Source: Cupriavidus pauculus (GTDB taxonomy: Bacteria; Pseudomonadota; Gammaproteobacteria; Burkholderiales; Burkholderiaceae). Taken from it: 64,000 nt of DNA. Position 1 is the stretch's first letter, and every line of letters begins with the position of its first letter. Both the position numbers and the translations under genes were made by a program. The stretch covers positions 3,019,501-3,083,500 of the forward strand of contig NZ_CP044067.1 in the NCBI RefSeq assembly GCF_008693385.1, read 5' to 3'. The notes under the pieces were generated by a model. It was not told where the DNA came from. It saw nothing but the letters and a program-made list of their open reading frames with translations, and ran no database searches. Positions 26,555 to 36,650 of the stretch are shown in pieces.

Positions 26555-27136
26555 ATGCCAAGACCCCCCAACCCCGACGTGCGCGCCCGGCTGCTCGCCA
26601 CCGGCGGGCAGGTCGTCCACAGCCGCGGCTTCAACGGCTCCGGCGTGCAGGACATCACGGCCGCCGCCGGTGTGCCCAAGGGCTCGTTCTACAACTACTT
26701 CGACAGCAAGGAGGCATTCGCCATCGAGCTGCTGGAGCAGTACTGGCTCGGCATCGAGACCCGGCATTTCCCGCTGCTGCGCGATACGTCGCAGGCGCCC
26801 GCCGCGCGGCTGGCGCGGTTTTTCCGCGCACTGGCCGACGACCACGGCCAGCATAACTTCGCGCAGGGCTGCCTGGTCGGCAACCTGTCCCTCGAACTCG
26901 CGACCGAAAGCGACGACGCCCGGCGCCGGCTGATGCAGTTGTTCCAGCGCTGGGAAGATGCGCTGGCCGATTGCGTGGCCGCGCTGTCGCATATCGGTAC
27001 CGGCGAGCGCGCCCACGATGTGGCCGGCGTGCTGATCGAGGCCTGGGAAGGCGCCGTGCTGCGCGCAAAGGTGCAGCGCAATCGCGACCCGTATCTGCGC
27101 TTCGAGCGGATGGTGTTGCCGAAACTGCTGGCCTGA
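26555..27136 (+). CDS. TetR family regulator
   Basis: 193 residues. N-terminal helix-turn-helix (about 8-55) with SGVQDITAAAGVPKGSFYNYFDSKEAFAIEL-like order (seen in pieces VQDITAAAGV and GSFYNYF). The C-terminal ligand domain of the TetR_C_33/AcuR-like kind contains FAQGCLVGNL with a lone Cys that might sense a reactive ligand. The promoter element shared with the next gene suggests that it represses both itself and the hydrolase. Confidence 0.92.
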   Translation: MPRPPNPDVRARLLATGGQVVHSRGFNGSGVQDITAAAGVPKGSFYNYFDSKEAFAIELLEQYWLGIETRHFPLLRDTSQAPAARLARFFRALADDHGQHNFAQGCLVGNLSLELATESDDARRRLMQLFQRWEDALADCVAALSHIGTGERAHDVAGVLIEAWEGAVLRAKVQRNRDPYLRFERMVLPKLLA

Positions 27137-27153
27137 CGACGAGGTACCACCGG

Positions 27154-27182
27154 GACGCGCCTTGGGGCACGTCTCTTTTTTT
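27154..27182 (+). terminator. rho-independent terminator after TetR gene
   Basis: Stem GACGCGCC/GGCACGTC (one mismatch), loop TTGG, then TC and a run of seven T. It lies 17 bases past the TetR stop, so the downstream hydrolase needs its own promoter. Confidence 0.8.
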
Positions 27183-27201
27183 GCCTTTTAATAAAGCGAC
27201 T

Positions 27202-27220
27202 GGTCATCTATAAACTGACC
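27202..27220. promoter_or_regulatory. candidate TetR operator/promoter of the isochorismatase-like gene
   Basis: GGTCA-tctataaac-TGACC is a perfect 5-bp inverted repeat, 23 bases before the ATG at 27244. GGTCATCTAT is the exact reverse complement of the element in the TetR promoter. TATAAA (27209-27214) inside it could be the -10 box, so a bound repressor would block it. Confidence 0.6.
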
Positions 27221-27243
27221 CGTCTTTTCACCGGAGAATCACC

Positions 27244-27957
27244 ATGTGCAATACGCCCAAGCTGCCTCAGTACGCCGACCCCGCCAACGCCGCGCTGCCG
27301 AAGCACACGATGAAACTCGATCCGAAGCGCGCCGCGCTCGTCGTGATCGATCCGCAGATCGACTTCATGAGCCCCCAGGGCGCCGCGTGGCCCCTCGTGG
27401 GCGAGAGCGTGACCGAGCAGAACCTCGTGCCGAACCTCGCGCGCCTGTTCCGTGCCGCCAAGCAGGCCGGGCTGCCCGTGGCCGTGTCGCCGCACTACTA
27501 CTACCCGCATGACCACGAGGGCGCGTTCCAGGGCCCGGGCGAGGTGCTCCAGCACGGGCTCGGCATGTTCGATCGCCCCGGTGCGCTGACGCTGGAAGGG
27601 TTTCGCGATTCGGGCGCCGACTTCCTGCCCGAGCTCAAGCCTTATATCGAGGACGGCAAGACCATCATCTGCTCGACACACAAGCTGTATGGCCCGCAGG
27701 TCAACGATCTGACGTTGCAACTGCGCAAGCGCCATGTCGATCAGGTCATCCTGACCGGCATGGCCGCCAACCTGTGCGTGGAATCGCATCTGCGCGATCT
27801 GCTCGAGCAGGGCTTCGAAGTAGGCGTGGTGCGCGATGCGATCGCGGGTCCCAAGGTGCCGGAGGGCGATGGCTATCTGGCCGCGCTGATCAACTTCCGG
27901 TTTATCGCCAACGGCCTGTGGACCACGGACGAGGTGGTGAAGCGGCTCGAAGGCTGA
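27244..27957 (+). CDS. isochorismatase-family cysteine hydrolase
   Basis: 237 residues. The catalytic triad is complete: D36 in VVIDPQIDF, K147 in STHKLYGP and C178 in AANLCVESH, with the preceding non-prolyl cis-peptide region GMAAN. The family cleaves amides, carbamates or vinyl ethers (nicotinamidase, N-carbamoylsarcosine amidase, isochorismatase). The long N-terminal part and HYYYPHDHEG segment are as in hydrolases found with TetR regulators in Burkholderiales. It is single, with its own promoter. It ends six bases from the convergent gene at 27964. Confidence 0.9.
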   Translation: MCNTPKLPQYADPANAALPKHTMKLDPKRAALVVIDPQIDFMSPQGAAWPLVGESVTEQNLVPNLARLFRAAKQAGLPVAVSPHYYYPHDHEGAFQGPGEVLQHGLGMFDRPGALTLEGFRDSGADFLPELKPYIEDGKTIICSTHKLYGPQVNDLTLQLRKRHVDQVILTGMAANLCVESHLRDLLEQGFEVGVVRDAIAGPKVPEGDGYLAALINFRFIANGLWTTDEVVKRLEG

Positions 27958-27963
27958 ACCCGT

Positions 27964-29661
27964 CTACCCGGGCGCGCGCTGCATGGCAAGAAAACGGTGC
28001 AGCTGCGCGACCACGGCCGCGCCTTCACCGACCGCCGACGCCACGCGCTTGGTCGAGCCCGAGCGCACGTCGCCGATCGCGAACACGCCTTCCACGCTGG
28101 TCTGCAGCAGCAACGGCGGACCGCTGGGCGCGGATGCCGTGGCGGGCAGGTTGTAATCCGTGAGCACAAAGCCCTTGTCGTCGAACAGCACGCCGCTTGG
28201 CCGCAGCCAGCGCGTATTCGGGTCGGCGCCGATGAATACGAACAGATGGTGCGTGGTCATGCTGCCCTCGATGCCACCGGCGCCGCGATAGTGGACGCGC
28301 TCGAGACGCGTCGTCCCCTCGAGGGCCGTGAGTTCGACGCCCATGTGGAGCGTGACGTTCGGCAACGCGCGCACGCGCTCCACGAGGTAGCGCGACATGC
28401 TGTGTTCGAGGTTGCCGCCGCGGATGAACATATGCACGTGCTCGGCGTGCGCGGACAGGAACACGACGGCCTGGCCGGCCGAGTTGCCGCCGCCGACCAG
28501 CAGCACGGACTCCGTGCGGCACAGCCGCGCCTCGATCGGCGTGGCCCAGTAGTAGACGCCATTGCCCTCGAACCGTTCGAGATCGGCCACGCCGGGCCGC
28601 CGGTATTCGGCGCCGCAGGCGATGACGACGGTGCGGGACTGGATATGGCAGCCATCGTCGAATTCGATGCCAAGAGGCGAGCGGTCGCAGTGCAGCGCAC
28701 GGACCTCGCACGGGATGCCGATATGCGCGCCGAATTTCTGCGCCTGCACGAACGCGCGCCCGGCCAGGGCATGGCCGGTAATGCCCGTCGGAAAGCCAAG
28801 GTAGTTCTCGATACGCGCGCTGGTGCCCGCTTGCCCGCCGGGCGCGCGGCAGTCGAAGACGGCCACCGACAGGCCTTCGGACGCCGCGTACACGGCCGTC
28901 GCGAGTCCGGCCGGCCCGGCGCCCACCACGGTCACGTCGTAGACATGGCTCGGATCGAACTCCGGAATCAGGCCGAGGCACGATGCCAGCTGGCCCGCAT
29001 CGGGATTGCGCATGACCGAGCCGTCGGGGCAGACGACGATCGGGAAGTCGTCGGGCGCGGGCGTCAGCCGTTCCAGCAGCGCAATGGCATCGGACTCGTG
29101 CGTGGCGTCGAGCGTGACGTAGGGAAACGCATTGCGCCGCAGGAAATTCTGCAGTGCCTGGAGCCGCGCATCCTCGCCCGAGCCTACGAGAATCACGCCA
29201 TGCCCGCGTTCGATGACGAGCACGCGGCGCAGGATCAGCGCGCGCATCAGCGTCTCGCCGATATCGGCCTCGCCGATCATCAGCGCGCTCAGTTCGTCGG
29301 GGCGCAGCAGCATCGCCTGCACGTCCTCGATCACGTGCGCATCGACCACGGCAGGTTTGCTCGACAACTGCGTGACGTCGGACGTGAATTCGCCCCGCTG
29401 CGTATAGGTATGCACCACACGCTCGTGACCCAGGCCATCGCGGCCGATGATGCGCACCTTGCCCGCAAGCAACACGAATACGCCCGGACACAGGTTACCG
29501 GCGCGATAGAGATATTCGCCGGCGGCGTGGTGAGTCAGCGTGCCGAAACGCCGCACGCGATCGAGCTCGGCCTCGGTGAGCACCGGAAACATCTGGGCAT
29601 AGCGCGGGTGGTTGCGTACGCTCTCGTCGTCCGGTCGGTCATCCTGCGTTTCCTCGCGCAT
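27964..29661 (-). CDS. cNMP-binding domain / thioredoxin-reductase-like FAD oxidoreductase fusion
   Basis: 565 residues. N-terminal cyclic-nucleotide-binding fold (about 25-140: VFVLLAGKVRIIG, GEFTSDVTQLS). A linker domain follows, then FAD-binding VVGAGPAGLATAVYA (about 243), the APGGQAG loop, NADPH-binding VLLVGGGNSAGQA (about 387) and the C-terminal FAD motif GVFAIGDVRSGSTKRVASAVGEGA. The redox CxxC of thioredoxin reductase is missing: the region reads YYWATPIEARLCR with one Cys. This domain pairing is known in many proteobacteria. It may respond to a nucleotide or to redox state by electron transfer to another partner. A strong hairpin sits in its leader. Confidence 0.88.
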   Translation of the reverse strand: MREETQDDRPDDESVRNHPRYAQMFPVLTEAELDRVRRFGTLTHHAAGEYLYRAGNLCPGVFVLLAGKVRIIGRDGLGHERVVHTYTQRGEFTSDVTQLSSKPAVVDAHVIEDVQAMLLRPDELSALMIGEADIGETLMRALILRRVLVIERGHGVILVGSGEDARLQALQNFLRRNAFPYVTLDATHESDAIALLERLTPAPDDFPIVVCPDGSVMRNPDAGQLASCLGLIPEFDPSHVYDVTVVGAGPAGLATAVYAASEGLSVAVFDCRAPGGQAGTSARIENYLGFPTGITGHALAGRAFVQAQKFGAHIGIPCEVRALHCDRSPLGIEFDDGCHIQSRTVVIACGAEYRRPGVADLERFEGNGVYYWATPIEARLCRTESVLLVGGGNSAGQAVVFLSAHAEHVHMFIRGGNLEHSMSRYLVERVRALPNVTLHMGVELTALEGTTRLERVHYRGAGGIEGSMTTHHLFVFIGADPNTRWLRPSGVLFDDKGFVLTDYNLPATASAPSGPPLLLQTSVEGVFAIGDVRSGSTKRVASAVGEGAAVVAQLHRFLAMQRAPG

Positions 29662-29676
29662 CGCCAGCGTTCTCCC

Positions 29677-29707
29677 GACTGAGGGGGCCGTCCGTCGGCC
29701 CTCAGTC
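29677..29707 (-). other. strong leader hairpin before the oxidoreductase gene
   Basis: GACTGAGGG(gg)CCG pairs with CGGCCCTCAGTC, loop TCCGT: 12 paired bases with a two-base bulge. On the - strand it ends immediately before the GGGAGAA ribosome site of the gene starting at 29661. There is no T-run, so control of translation or mRNA stability is more likely than termination. Confidence 0.6.
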
Positions 29708-29729
29708 AATATAGGCGAGAAGCGCCGGG

Positions 29730-30143
29730 TCAGGTGCCGGCGGCCTCGCGGGAGCGCTTGAACGTGCCTTGCGCGGTGGCGATCGGGTCGCCATTCTCGG
29801 CCGTGAGCTCGGCCGACGAGAAATAGATGCTGCGGCCCGCGCGGGTGACGTGCGCGGTCGCGCGGACACGGCCGGTGCTGACGCGGCCCAGATAGCTGAT
29901 GGTCAGCATCAGCGTGACCGCGTTGCCCATCTTGCCGTCCTCGCCCTGCAGGCCGGCGTAACCGCAGGCGGCATCGAGCAGCGTGGCGCTCACGCCGCCC
30001 TGGAGCGAGCCCTGGCGGTTCAGGTGGCGGGGTTCGATATCGAGTTCGAGCGTGCAGGCACCATGGGTGACGCTGGTCAGGCGGATGCCGAGGTCGTCGA
30101 GCAGGGGATTGTCGGTGGGGTAGGTCACGGCTTGGGTCGTCAT
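29730..30143 (-). CDS. PaaI-type hotdog thioesterase
   Basis: 137 residues, single hotdog domain. Motif RQGSLQGGVSATLLDAACGYAG has the usual long helix with Gly-Gly and an Asp at the catalytic place; the first part normally reads N-x-x-G-x-x-HGG, here NRQGSLQGG, so the His is replaced by Gln. It probably hydrolyses an acyl-CoA; the His-to-Gln change could alter activity. It stands 68 bases upstream of the oxidoreductase, with the hairpin between them. Confidence 0.85.
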   Translation of the reverse strand: MTTQAVTYPTDNPLLDDLGIRLTSVTHGACTLELDIEPRHLNRQGSLQGGVSATLLDAACGYAGLQGEDGKMGNAVTLMLTISYLGRVSTGRVRATAHVTRAGRSIYFSSAELTAENGDPIATAQGTFKRSREAAGT

Positions 30144-30212
30144 GAGTAATGGGCAACTGGCCCAGGCCGCTATTCTGACGCAAACGCCTGCGCCGCGCGA
30201 CGCAGCGCGCCG

Positions 30213-31340
30213 CTAGCCAGCCGCACCGATCTCTCTGGCAATGCCGGACAGCGGTACGGTGCGATCCACGCCGCCGCGCTTGATGGCCTCGCGCGGCATG
30301 CCGAACACCACGCAACTGTCCTCGTCCTGCGCCACCGTACGCGCTCCCGCGGTGCGCATCTCGAGCAGCCCCGCCGCGCCATCGTCGCCCATGCCCGTCA
30401 TGATGATGCCCAGCGCGTTGGCCCCGGCGCATTTGGCGACCGAGCGGAACAGCACATCGACCGAGGGCCGGTGACGGTTCACGAGCGGGCCATCGACGAC
30501 CTCGACGAAGTACTGCGCGCCGCTGCGGCGTAGCAGCAGATGCCGTCCGCCCGGCGCAATCAGCGCCCGGCCGGGCACCACACGGTCGTTGGTCTGTGCC
30601 TCCCTGACGCTGATGGCCGACAACGCATCGAGTCGCGCCGCGAACGCCGCCGTGAACTTCTCGGGCATATGCTGCACGATCACGATGCCCGGGGAGACCC
30701 GCGGCAGGGCCGTCAGCACCTGTTCGAGCGCCTGCGTGCCGCCGGTGGACGTGCCGATGGCCACCACGCGCTCGGTAGTCTGAGCCATCGCGCGCGTCGC
30801 GCCGGGCGGCAGGCCCGCCGACAGAATGACATCGGCCGAATGCTTGGCCGTCGGCGCGACCGGTGCCGCCGGACCCGTGCGCGGCACCAGCCTGCGCACA
30901 TTGGCGCGCGCGGCCGCGCGCACCGTGGCGATCAGCTCGTCGGCCGCTTCCTGCAGGAATTGCTTGAGCCCTAGCTTCGGCTTGGTGACGATGGACACCG
31001 CGCCGGCCGCCATCGCCTCCATCGTCGTCCTGGCGCCTTTCTCGGTCAGCGTGGAGCAGATGACCACGGGGGTAGGGCGCTCCGCCATGATCTTGCGCAG
31101 GAACGTAATGCCGTCCATGCGCGGCATTTCCACATCGAGCACGATCACGTCCGGCCACTGCACGCGCATGCGCTCCATCGCCAGCAGCGGGTCGGCCACC
31201 GCGTGCAGGACCTCGATACCCGGCGCACCGGCCAGCAGGCCGACCAGTACCTGCCGCACGACGGCCGAGTCGTCGACGACCAGCACGCGAATGGGGTGCG
31301 CGGCGTTCCCGGGAAGCCCCTTCGTCGCGGGCGCGGTCAT
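30213..31340 (-). CDS. cheB: chemotaxis protein-glutamate methylesterase CheB
   Basis: 375 residues. Receiver domain (about 17-135) with acidic pair D23/D24 and phosphoacceptor D69 in [13 protein letters not shown]. The methylesterase domain (about 185-370) has the Ser in [12 protein letters not shown], His in VQHMPEKF and Asp in TGMGDDG, a full triad. It removes methyl groups from transducers after phosphorylation by CheA. Last gene of the chemotaxis operon; its ATG overlaps the cheR stop by four bases. Confidence 0.97.
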   Translation of the reverse strand: MTAPATKGLPGNAAHPIRVLVVDDSAVVRQVLVGLLAGAPGIEVLHAVADPLLAMERMRVQWPDVIVLDVEMPRMDGITFLRKIMAERPTPVVICSTLTEKGARTTMEAMAAGAVSIVTKPKLGLKQFLQEAADELIATVRAAARANVRRLVPRTGPAAPVAPTAKHSADVILSAGLPPGATRAMAQTTERVVAIGTSTGGTQALEQVLTALPRVSPGIVIVQHMPEKFTAAFAARLDALSAISVREAQTNDRVVPGRALIAPGGRHLLLRRSGAQYFVEVVDGPLVNRHRPSVDVLFRSVAKCAGANALGIIMTGMGDDGAAGLLEMRTAGARTVAQDEDSCVVFGMPREAIKRGGVDRTVPLSGIAREIGAAG

Positions 31341-32143
31341 AGCGGCTTGCGATAGACGGACGGCGCGATCTGTTCCACCGCGTCGCTCACGTCATTGAGG
31401 GTCTCGGAATGGCCGATGCAGAAATGGCCGCCCGGCCGCAACTGACCCAGCACGCGCGCCACCACCTGGCGCTTGGTCGCGCCGTTGAAATAGATCATCA
31501 CGTTGCGCAGGAACACCATGTCGAACATGCCCACATCGGGCAGGCGATCGTTGAGGTTCGCATGGGTGAACTGCACGCGGGACCGCACGCTGCGGTCCAC
31601 GAGCATCGTGCCTTCGTGCTCGCCCTGGCCCTTGAGGCAAAAGCGCTTGAGGTAGGTGGGCGGAATCAGCCGGGCACGCGCGTCGGGATAGTGCCCCGTG
31701 CGCGCCCGCGCGAGCATCCGCGTGCTGATATCGGTGCCGACCACCTCGAATGGCCGGCCCGTCATGCCGTCGGCCAGCACCATGGCCATGCTGTAGGCTT
31801 CCTCGCCGCTCGAGCATGCGGCGCTCCAGATCCGGAACGGCCGCCCGCCCTCGTGCGCCGCGGCGACTTCGCGCAGCAGATCGAAGTGCTTGGGCTCGCG
31901 AAAGAAGTAGGTCTCGTTGGTCGTCAGCAGATCCACCGCGACCTGGACTTCCCTGAGGTCGCGGCGGCTGCGCAGCAGGTCGAAATACGCCGCATAGCTT
32001 CCCAGTTGCCGCGCATGCACGCGCTTGGCCAGCCGGCCGCACACCAGCGCCTTCTTCGCGGGGGAGAGCGTGATGCCCGCCGCCTCGAAGATAAAGCGCT
32101 GGAAGTTGCCGAAGTCCTGATCGGTGAGCATGAACTGTTGCAT
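31337..32143 (-). CDS. cheR: chemotaxis methyltransferase CheR
   Basis: 268 residues. All-helical N-terminal domain then a Rossmann methyltransferase domain with SAM motif [35 protein letters not shown] and [11 protein letters not shown]. It methylates transducer Glu residues. No C-terminal pentapeptide-binding extension is needed for this length, and no NWETF-type tail is seen on the transducers. Lies 13 bases after cheW. Confidence 0.97.
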   Translation of the reverse strand: MQQFMLTDQDFGNFQRFIFEAAGITLSPAKKALVCGRLAKRVHARQLGSYAAYFDLLRSRRDLREVQVAVDLLTTNETYFFREPKHFDLLREVAAAHEGGRPFRIWSAACSSGEEAYSMAMVLADGMTGRPFEVVGTDISTRMLARARTGHYPDARARLIPPTYLKRFCLKGQGEHEGTMLVDRSVRSRVQFTHANLNDRLPDVGMFDMVFLRNVMIYFNGATKRQVVARVLGQLRPGGHFCIGHSETLNDVSDAVEQIAPSVYRKPL

Positions 32144-32156
32144 GATGCGTGCGCGA

Positions 32157-32699
32157 TCAGGCTTCCACCGGCTGCTGCGCGAGCGTTGCCAGCTGCGTTG
32201 CCAGCTGCGTTGCCATTTCCTCGAGCGACAGCACGCGCTCGAGGTTCAGCAGAATCACGAACCTGCCCTTGACCTTGCCCATGCCTTCGATGAAGTCCGT
32301 GCGAATACGCGCGCCGAACGACGGTGTGGGCTCGATGTCGGACGGGCCGATATCGACGACTTCATTCACCGCGTCCACCACCACGCCCACCACCTGGTAC
32401 TCCTCGCCGGCGGGCACTTCGACGATCACGATGCAGGTGCGCTTGCCCACGGCGCTGGACGGCTGGCCGAAGCGCGCCTGCAGGTCCATGACGGGCACCA
32501 CCGCGCCGCGCAGGTTGATCACGCCGCGCACGGTGGGCGGCATCATCGGCACCACGGTCGGCGTGCCGTACTCGATGATCTCCTTGATGGCGAGAATGCC
32601 GATGGCGAACATCTCCCCGCCAAGCTGGAAGGTCAGATACTGGGTGGTCTCGGCCAGGCCACCGGTCGATGCCACGACGCCGGTCATCGCGTTGGTCAT
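32157..32699 (-). CDS. cheW: chemotaxis coupling protein CheW
   Basis: 180 residues, a single CheW-like beta domain: QYLTFQLGGEMFAIGILAIKEIIEYG, VRGVINLRGAVVPVMDLQARFG and FVILLNLERVLS. It links transducers to CheA. The C-terminus contains a short repeat (QLATQLATL), visible in DNA as a repeated GCCAGCTGCGTT unit. 17 bases after the transducer gene. Confidence 0.96.
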   Translation of the reverse strand: MTNAMTGVVASTGGLAETTQYLTFQLGGEMFAIGILAIKEIIEYGTPTVVPMMPPTVRGVINLRGAVVPVMDLQARFGQPSSAVGKRTCIVIVEVPAGEEYQVVGVVVDAVNEVVDIGPSDIEPTPSFGARIRTDFIEGMGKVKGRFVILLNLERVLSLEEMATQLATQLATLAQQPVEA

Positions 32700-32716
32700 T
32701 GTTCCGCTCCGCTCGC

Positions 32717-34372
32717 TCAGTAACGGGCGAACGAACGCTCGTCGATGCCGCCGTCCATCATGTCCCCATCCGCCATCGCAAGGTCCAGCACCGGCGTAGC
32801 CTTGCGGGCGGCGGTCTTGGCCGGCTTGCGTGCCGTGGCGCGCGTCCGGCGCGCATCGGCCATGCCCGAGATGCGGAAGAAGCTGATGGTGTTGCGCAGC
32901 TGCTCGGCCTGGCCGCTCATCTCTTCGGCCGTGGCCGCGAGTTCTTCCGAGCTCGATGCGTTCTGCTGCGTGGTCTGGCTCAGCTGCGTCATCGCGGCGT
33001 TGATCTGGCTCACGCCCGACGACTGTTCCTCGGACGCGGCGGTAATTTCCTGCACGAGGTCCGACGTCTTGCGGATGTTGGGCACCATCTCGTCGAGCAG
33101 CTTGCCCGCGCGTTCCGCGAGTTCCACGCTGGAGCCGGCCACGTCACCGATTTCCTGCGCGGCCACCTGGCTGCGCTCGGCGAGCTTGCGCACTTCCGCC
33201 GCCACCACCGCGAAGCCCTTGCCGTGCTCGCCGGCACGCGCGGCTTCGATCGCCGCGTTCAGCGCGAGCAGGTTGGTCTGGTATGCGATGTCGTCGATGA
33301 TGCCGATCTTCTGGGCAATCTGCTTCATCGCGGACACCGTGGCGCGCACGGCCTCGCCGCCTTCGGAAGCCTCGGTGGCCGCCTTGGTCGCAATGCTGTC
33401 GGTCACCTTCGAGTTCTCGGTGTTCTGGGAAATCGAGGCCGTCATCTGTTCGACCGATGCGCTCGTTTCCTCCACGCCCGATGCCTGCTCGCTGGACGCC
33501 TGGCTCAGCGACTGCGCCGTGGCGCTCACTTCCTCCGATGCGCCGGCGAGGGCTTCGGCACCGCCGTTGACTTCGCTGACGATATGGGAGAGCTTGCCGA
33601 CCATGTTCTTCATCGCGGCCAGCACGCTGGTGTTGTCACCCGCGCGCGTCTGGATGTCGAGCGTCAGGTCGCCATTGGATACGCTGTTGGCGATCTCGCC
33701 CACGTAGGCCGGCTCGCCGCCGAGCTGGCGCACGAGCGAACGCGTGATCAGGAAGGCCATGGCCAGTGCGAGGATCGAGCAGCCGATCAGCGTGCCGATG
33801 ACCCACGAGCGCGCGTTGGCGAACACTTCGGCGGCCGTGCGCGCGGCGCCGTCGGCGCCGTTCACGTTGATCTCGGTCAGCTTGTCGGTGGCGGTACGGA
33901 ATGCGTTGTAGCGCTTGAGCGAGGTGCCGTTCAGCACGTTACGCGCTTCCTCGTTCTTGTTCGCCGCGCCCAGCGTGACGATCTTGTCGTGTTCCGCGAT
34001 AAAGCCGTCCAGATCCGCCTTGGCCTGATCGTACAGCTGCTTCTCTTCAGGGGAGGACAGGAGCTTGCCGTACTCTTCCCACGTCTTGCGCATGGAGGCG
34101 ATACGGTCGCTGGACTCCGAGATGGCGTCGCGGATCTCGTTGGCATCGTCGGTCAGGATCGTGCGCAACTCGAGCACACGCACGCGGTGCAGGTTGCCGC
34201 GCGTCAACAGCACGTCCTTGACGCTGGGCATCCAGTTGGTGGCGATATCCACCGTGGAGGCGTTCACCGTGGACAACTGCACGATGGCATAGGTGCCGAG
34301 CCCTATCATGAGGGCAAGCACGATGACGAACGAGCCGAAGAGCTTCGTCGCGAGTTTCATGTTGGTGAACAT
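32717..34372 (-). CDS. methyl-accepting chemotaxis protein (4HB sensor)
   Basis: 551 residues from the ATG at 34372, chosen for its AAGGAAAG site; an ATG at 34360 gives a four-base overlap with cheA and is the alternative. TM1 (about 10-30), a periplasmic four-helix-bundle sensor of 4HB_MCP type (about 32-185), TM2 (about 190-212), HAMP and signalling domain with the conserved hairpin tip [31 protein letters not shown] order (key part AIEAARAGE). The C-terminus is Lys/Arg/Ala-rich. Start overlaps the end of cheA by 16 bases. Confidence 0.95.
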   Translation of the reverse strand: MFTNMKLATKLFGSFVIVLALMIGLGTYAIVQLSTVNASTVDIATNWMPSVKDVLLTRGNLHRVRVLELRTILTDDANEIRDAISESSDRIASMRKTWEEYGKLLSSPEEKQLYDQAKADLDGFIAEHDKIVTLGAANKNEEARNVLNGTSLKRYNAFRTATDKLTEINVNGADGAARTAAEVFANARSWVIGTLIGCSILALAMAFLITRSLVRQLGGEPAYVGEIANSVSNGDLTLDIQTRAGDNTSVLAAMKNMVGKLSHIVSEVNGGAEALAGASEEVSATAQSLSQASSEQASGVEETSASVEQMTASISQNTENSKVTDSIATKAATEASEGGEAVRATVSAMKQIAQKIGIIDDIAYQTNLLALNAAIEAARAGEHGKGFAVVAAEVRKLAERSQVAAQEIGDVAGSSVELAERAGKLLDEMVPNIRKTSDLVQEITAASEEQSSGVSQINAAMTQLSQTTQQNASSSEELAATAEEMSGQAEQLRNTISFFRISGMADARRTRATARKPAKTAARKATPVLDLAMADGDMMDGGIDERSFARY

Positions 34373-36369
34373 GATCTTTCCTTGTTGATTTCGGTACGAG
34401 GGGAGACGCTGAGAATCTGGTTGAGCGCGGGGACGTCGAGAATGAGCGCGACGTCGCCGCTGCCGAGAATGCTTGAGCCGCTGATGCCCTGCAGATGCGC
34501 GAACATGCGCGCGAGCGGCTTGATCACGGTCTGCGCTTCGCCGAGCAGGCGATCGACGATGATGCCGAAGCCCTGTCCCGCATGCCGTACGACCACGACG
34601 CTCTGGCGCGTGGCGGCGGCGTCCTGAATATCGAACAGCGTTCGCAGCCGCACGAACGGCAGCACCTGTCCGCGGAGTTCCATGAAGTCGTGGCCGGTGT
34701 CCTCGCGGAATTCGACGCATTCCTCCACCGCCTCCAGCGGTAGCACGAACACCGAGTTGCCGACGGACACCTGGAAGCCGTTGATGATGGCCAGCGTCAG
34801 CGGCAACCGTACGGACACCGTGGTGCCCACGCCCGGATCGCTGTCGATGGACACGGTGCCGCGCAGCGCGGTGATATTGCGCTTGACCACGTCCATGCCG
34901 ACGCCGCGGCCCGACAGGTTCGTGATCTGTTCGGCCGTGGAGAAGCCCGGCTCGAAGATCAGCGCGTAGATTTCCTGGTCGCTGAGTACCTTGCCCGCTT
35001 CCACGAGCCCGCGGTCGATGGCCTTGGCGAGGATCTTCTCGCGCGAGAGGCCGCCGCCGTCGTCGCCGACCTCGATCACGATGCTGCCGGAGTCGTGATA
35101 GGCATTCAGGCGCACCGTCCCGCGCGCGGGCTTGCCGCGCGCCGCGCGGACCTCCGCGGACTCGATGCCGTGGTCCATGCTGTTGCGCACGAGGTGCGTC
35201 AGCGGATCGCCGATCTTCTCGACGACCGTCTTGTCGAGTTCGGTATCCTCGCCGCTGATCTCGAGCACGATGTCCTTGCCGATCTCGCGCGATACGTCAT
35301 GCACCACGCGCTGGAAGCGGCTGAACGTGCCGCCGATCTTGACCATGCGCAGTTGCAGCGCGTTGTCGCGAACTTCCTGCACGAGGCCGATCAGCGTCGA
35401 ATGCGCTTCGTGCAGTGCCGAGCTGTGCAGCGAACGGCCGGCCTGCATCGCGGTGGCGGACGCCGTAATCAACTCGCCGACGAGGTCGACGAGGCGGTCG
35501 AGCTTGTCGGCATCGACGCGCACCGACTGGCGTTCGCCCGCGCGGGCGGCAGGGCGTTCGATCGTGGCCGACGCCGTGGCGCTGGTATCGATCGCGGCCT
35601 CGGCCGAGGCATTGGCAGTCGCCACGCTGGCGGCTTCCGGCGCGCCTGCCGGTTCGATCGCCACTTCGCAATCGTCGATCACGAACTCGAACGTGCCTTC
35701 GATCGCCGCCCGGCCCGCGTCGCTGGCCAGCACGATCTCGAAACCGAGATAGCACGACTCGGCATCCATGTCCGCGAGCGGCGGCAGCGCGTCGGTCAGC
35801 GTTTCGATCGACACGATCGTGCCGAGCTTGCCCAGATACCGTATGAACGACAGCGGGTCCATGCCGTTGCGCAGCACGTCGGGGCCGAAGCGCAGCGCGA
35901 TGCGCCAGTGCGTCATGCCGTCGTCAGCGGGAGCGCCCTGCGTGGCGCGCTCGGCCTTGCCGGTTTCGTCCGCGGGCGTGTCGAGGTAGGTATGCAGTTG
36001 CGCGAGCAGCGGGGCCGCATCGGCGTCGAGTTCCGGCGTGGATTCGGTGCGGCCTTCGGCGGCAACGCCGACGAGGCGGGCGATATGGTCGCCACAGGCA
36101 AGCAGCAGCGATACCACGGCCTCGTCGATCGGCAGCGCGCCATCGCGCACCCGATCGAGCACGCTCTCCGCGACATGCGCGAAGTCGACGATAAAGTCGA
36201 GGCCGAAGAGTCCCGCCGAACCCTTGATGGTATGCGCGGCGCGAAAGATCTCGTTGATCGAGTCGCCGGGATCGGCTTCATGCGTCACGCGCAGCAGCGC
36301 GGATTCCATATCCTCGAGCAGCTCGCGGCTCTCGACGATAAAGGCCTGGAGGGCCTGATCCATGTTCAT
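34357..36369 (-). CDS. cheA: chemotaxis histidine kinase CheA
   Basis: 670 residues. Hpt domain with phosphorylated H46 in [13 protein letters not shown], a second domain of uncertain role (about 150-250), dimerisation domain starting [18 protein letters not shown], HATPase with [12 protein letters not shown] and GDDGGGLS, then a CheW-like regulatory domain. A typical P2 CheY-binding domain is not obvious; the region contains a beta-rich module that may serve instead. It autophosphorylates and passes phosphate to CheY and CheB. ATG overlaps the STAS gene stop by four bases. Confidence 0.96.
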   Translation of the reverse strand: MNMDQALQAFIVESRELLEDMESALLRVTHEADPGDSINEIFRAAHTIKGSAGLFGLDFIVDFAHVAESVLDRVRDGALPIDEAVVSLLLACGDHIARLVGVAAEGRTESTPELDADAAPLLAQLHTYLDTPADETGKAERATQGAPADDGMTHWRIALRFGPDVLRNGMDPLSFIRYLGKLGTIVSIETLTDALPPLADMDAESCYLGFEIVLASDAGRAAIEGTFEFVIDDCEVAIEPAGAPEAASVATANASAEAAIDTSATASATIERPAARAGERQSVRVDADKLDRLVDLVGELITASATAMQAGRSLHSSALHEAHSTLIGLVQEVRDNALQLRMVKIGGTFSRFQRVVHDVSREIGKDIVLEISGEDTELDKTVVEKIGDPLTHLVRNSMDHGIESAEVRAARGKPARGTVRLNAYHDSGSIVIEVGDDGGGLSREKILAKAIDRGLVEAGKVLSDQEIYALIFEPGFSTAEQITNLSGRGVGMDVVKRNITALRGTVSIDSDPGVGTTVSVRLPLTLAIINGFQVSVGNSVFVLPLEAVEECVEFREDTGHDFMELRGQVLPFVRLRTLFDIQDAAATRQSVVVVRHAGQGFGIIVDRLLGEAQTVIKPLARMFAHLQGISGSSILGSGDVALILDVPALNQILSVSPRTEINKERSCSPT

Positions 36370-36650
36370 GCGGGGACCCCCAGCGCCGTCGAAAGATTGA
36401 ACAGACCGAGCACGTCGCGCACGGCCGGACTGGCATCGGAGAAGGCGAGCGCCACGCCTGCCGCGATGGCCGCCCGTTGCGTGGCAACCAGCAGCTGGAC
36501 GCCCGAGCTGTCGATCTCGCTGACCTCGGCAAGATCGATGACGATCGAGGCGGGCGGGGCGGGCAGTGCCGCCATCAGGGCTTCGCGCAATTCGGCAGCG
36601 CGGTAGATCGTCAGTTCGCCATCCAGGGCGAAGCGCAGGGCGTCGCTCAT
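36366..36650 (-). CDS. STAS-domain protein (anti-sigma antagonist type) in chemotaxis operon
   Basis: 94 residues from MSDALRF. A lone STAS domain with the phosphorylation loop EIDSSGVQLL (Ser48/49), as in SpoIIAA-like proteins. Such genes sit between cheY and cheA in several non-flagellar-linked chemotaxis clusters, where they may tie CheA signalling to another output. Overlaps cheY by four bases and cheA by four bases, so it is co-translated with them. No kinase partner (RsbW-like) is visible in the window. Confidence 0.88.
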   Translation of the reverse strand: MSDALRFALDGELTIYRAAELREALMAALPAPPASIVIDLAEVSEIDSSGVQLLVATQRAAIAAGVALAFSDASPAVRDVLGLFNLSTALGVPA

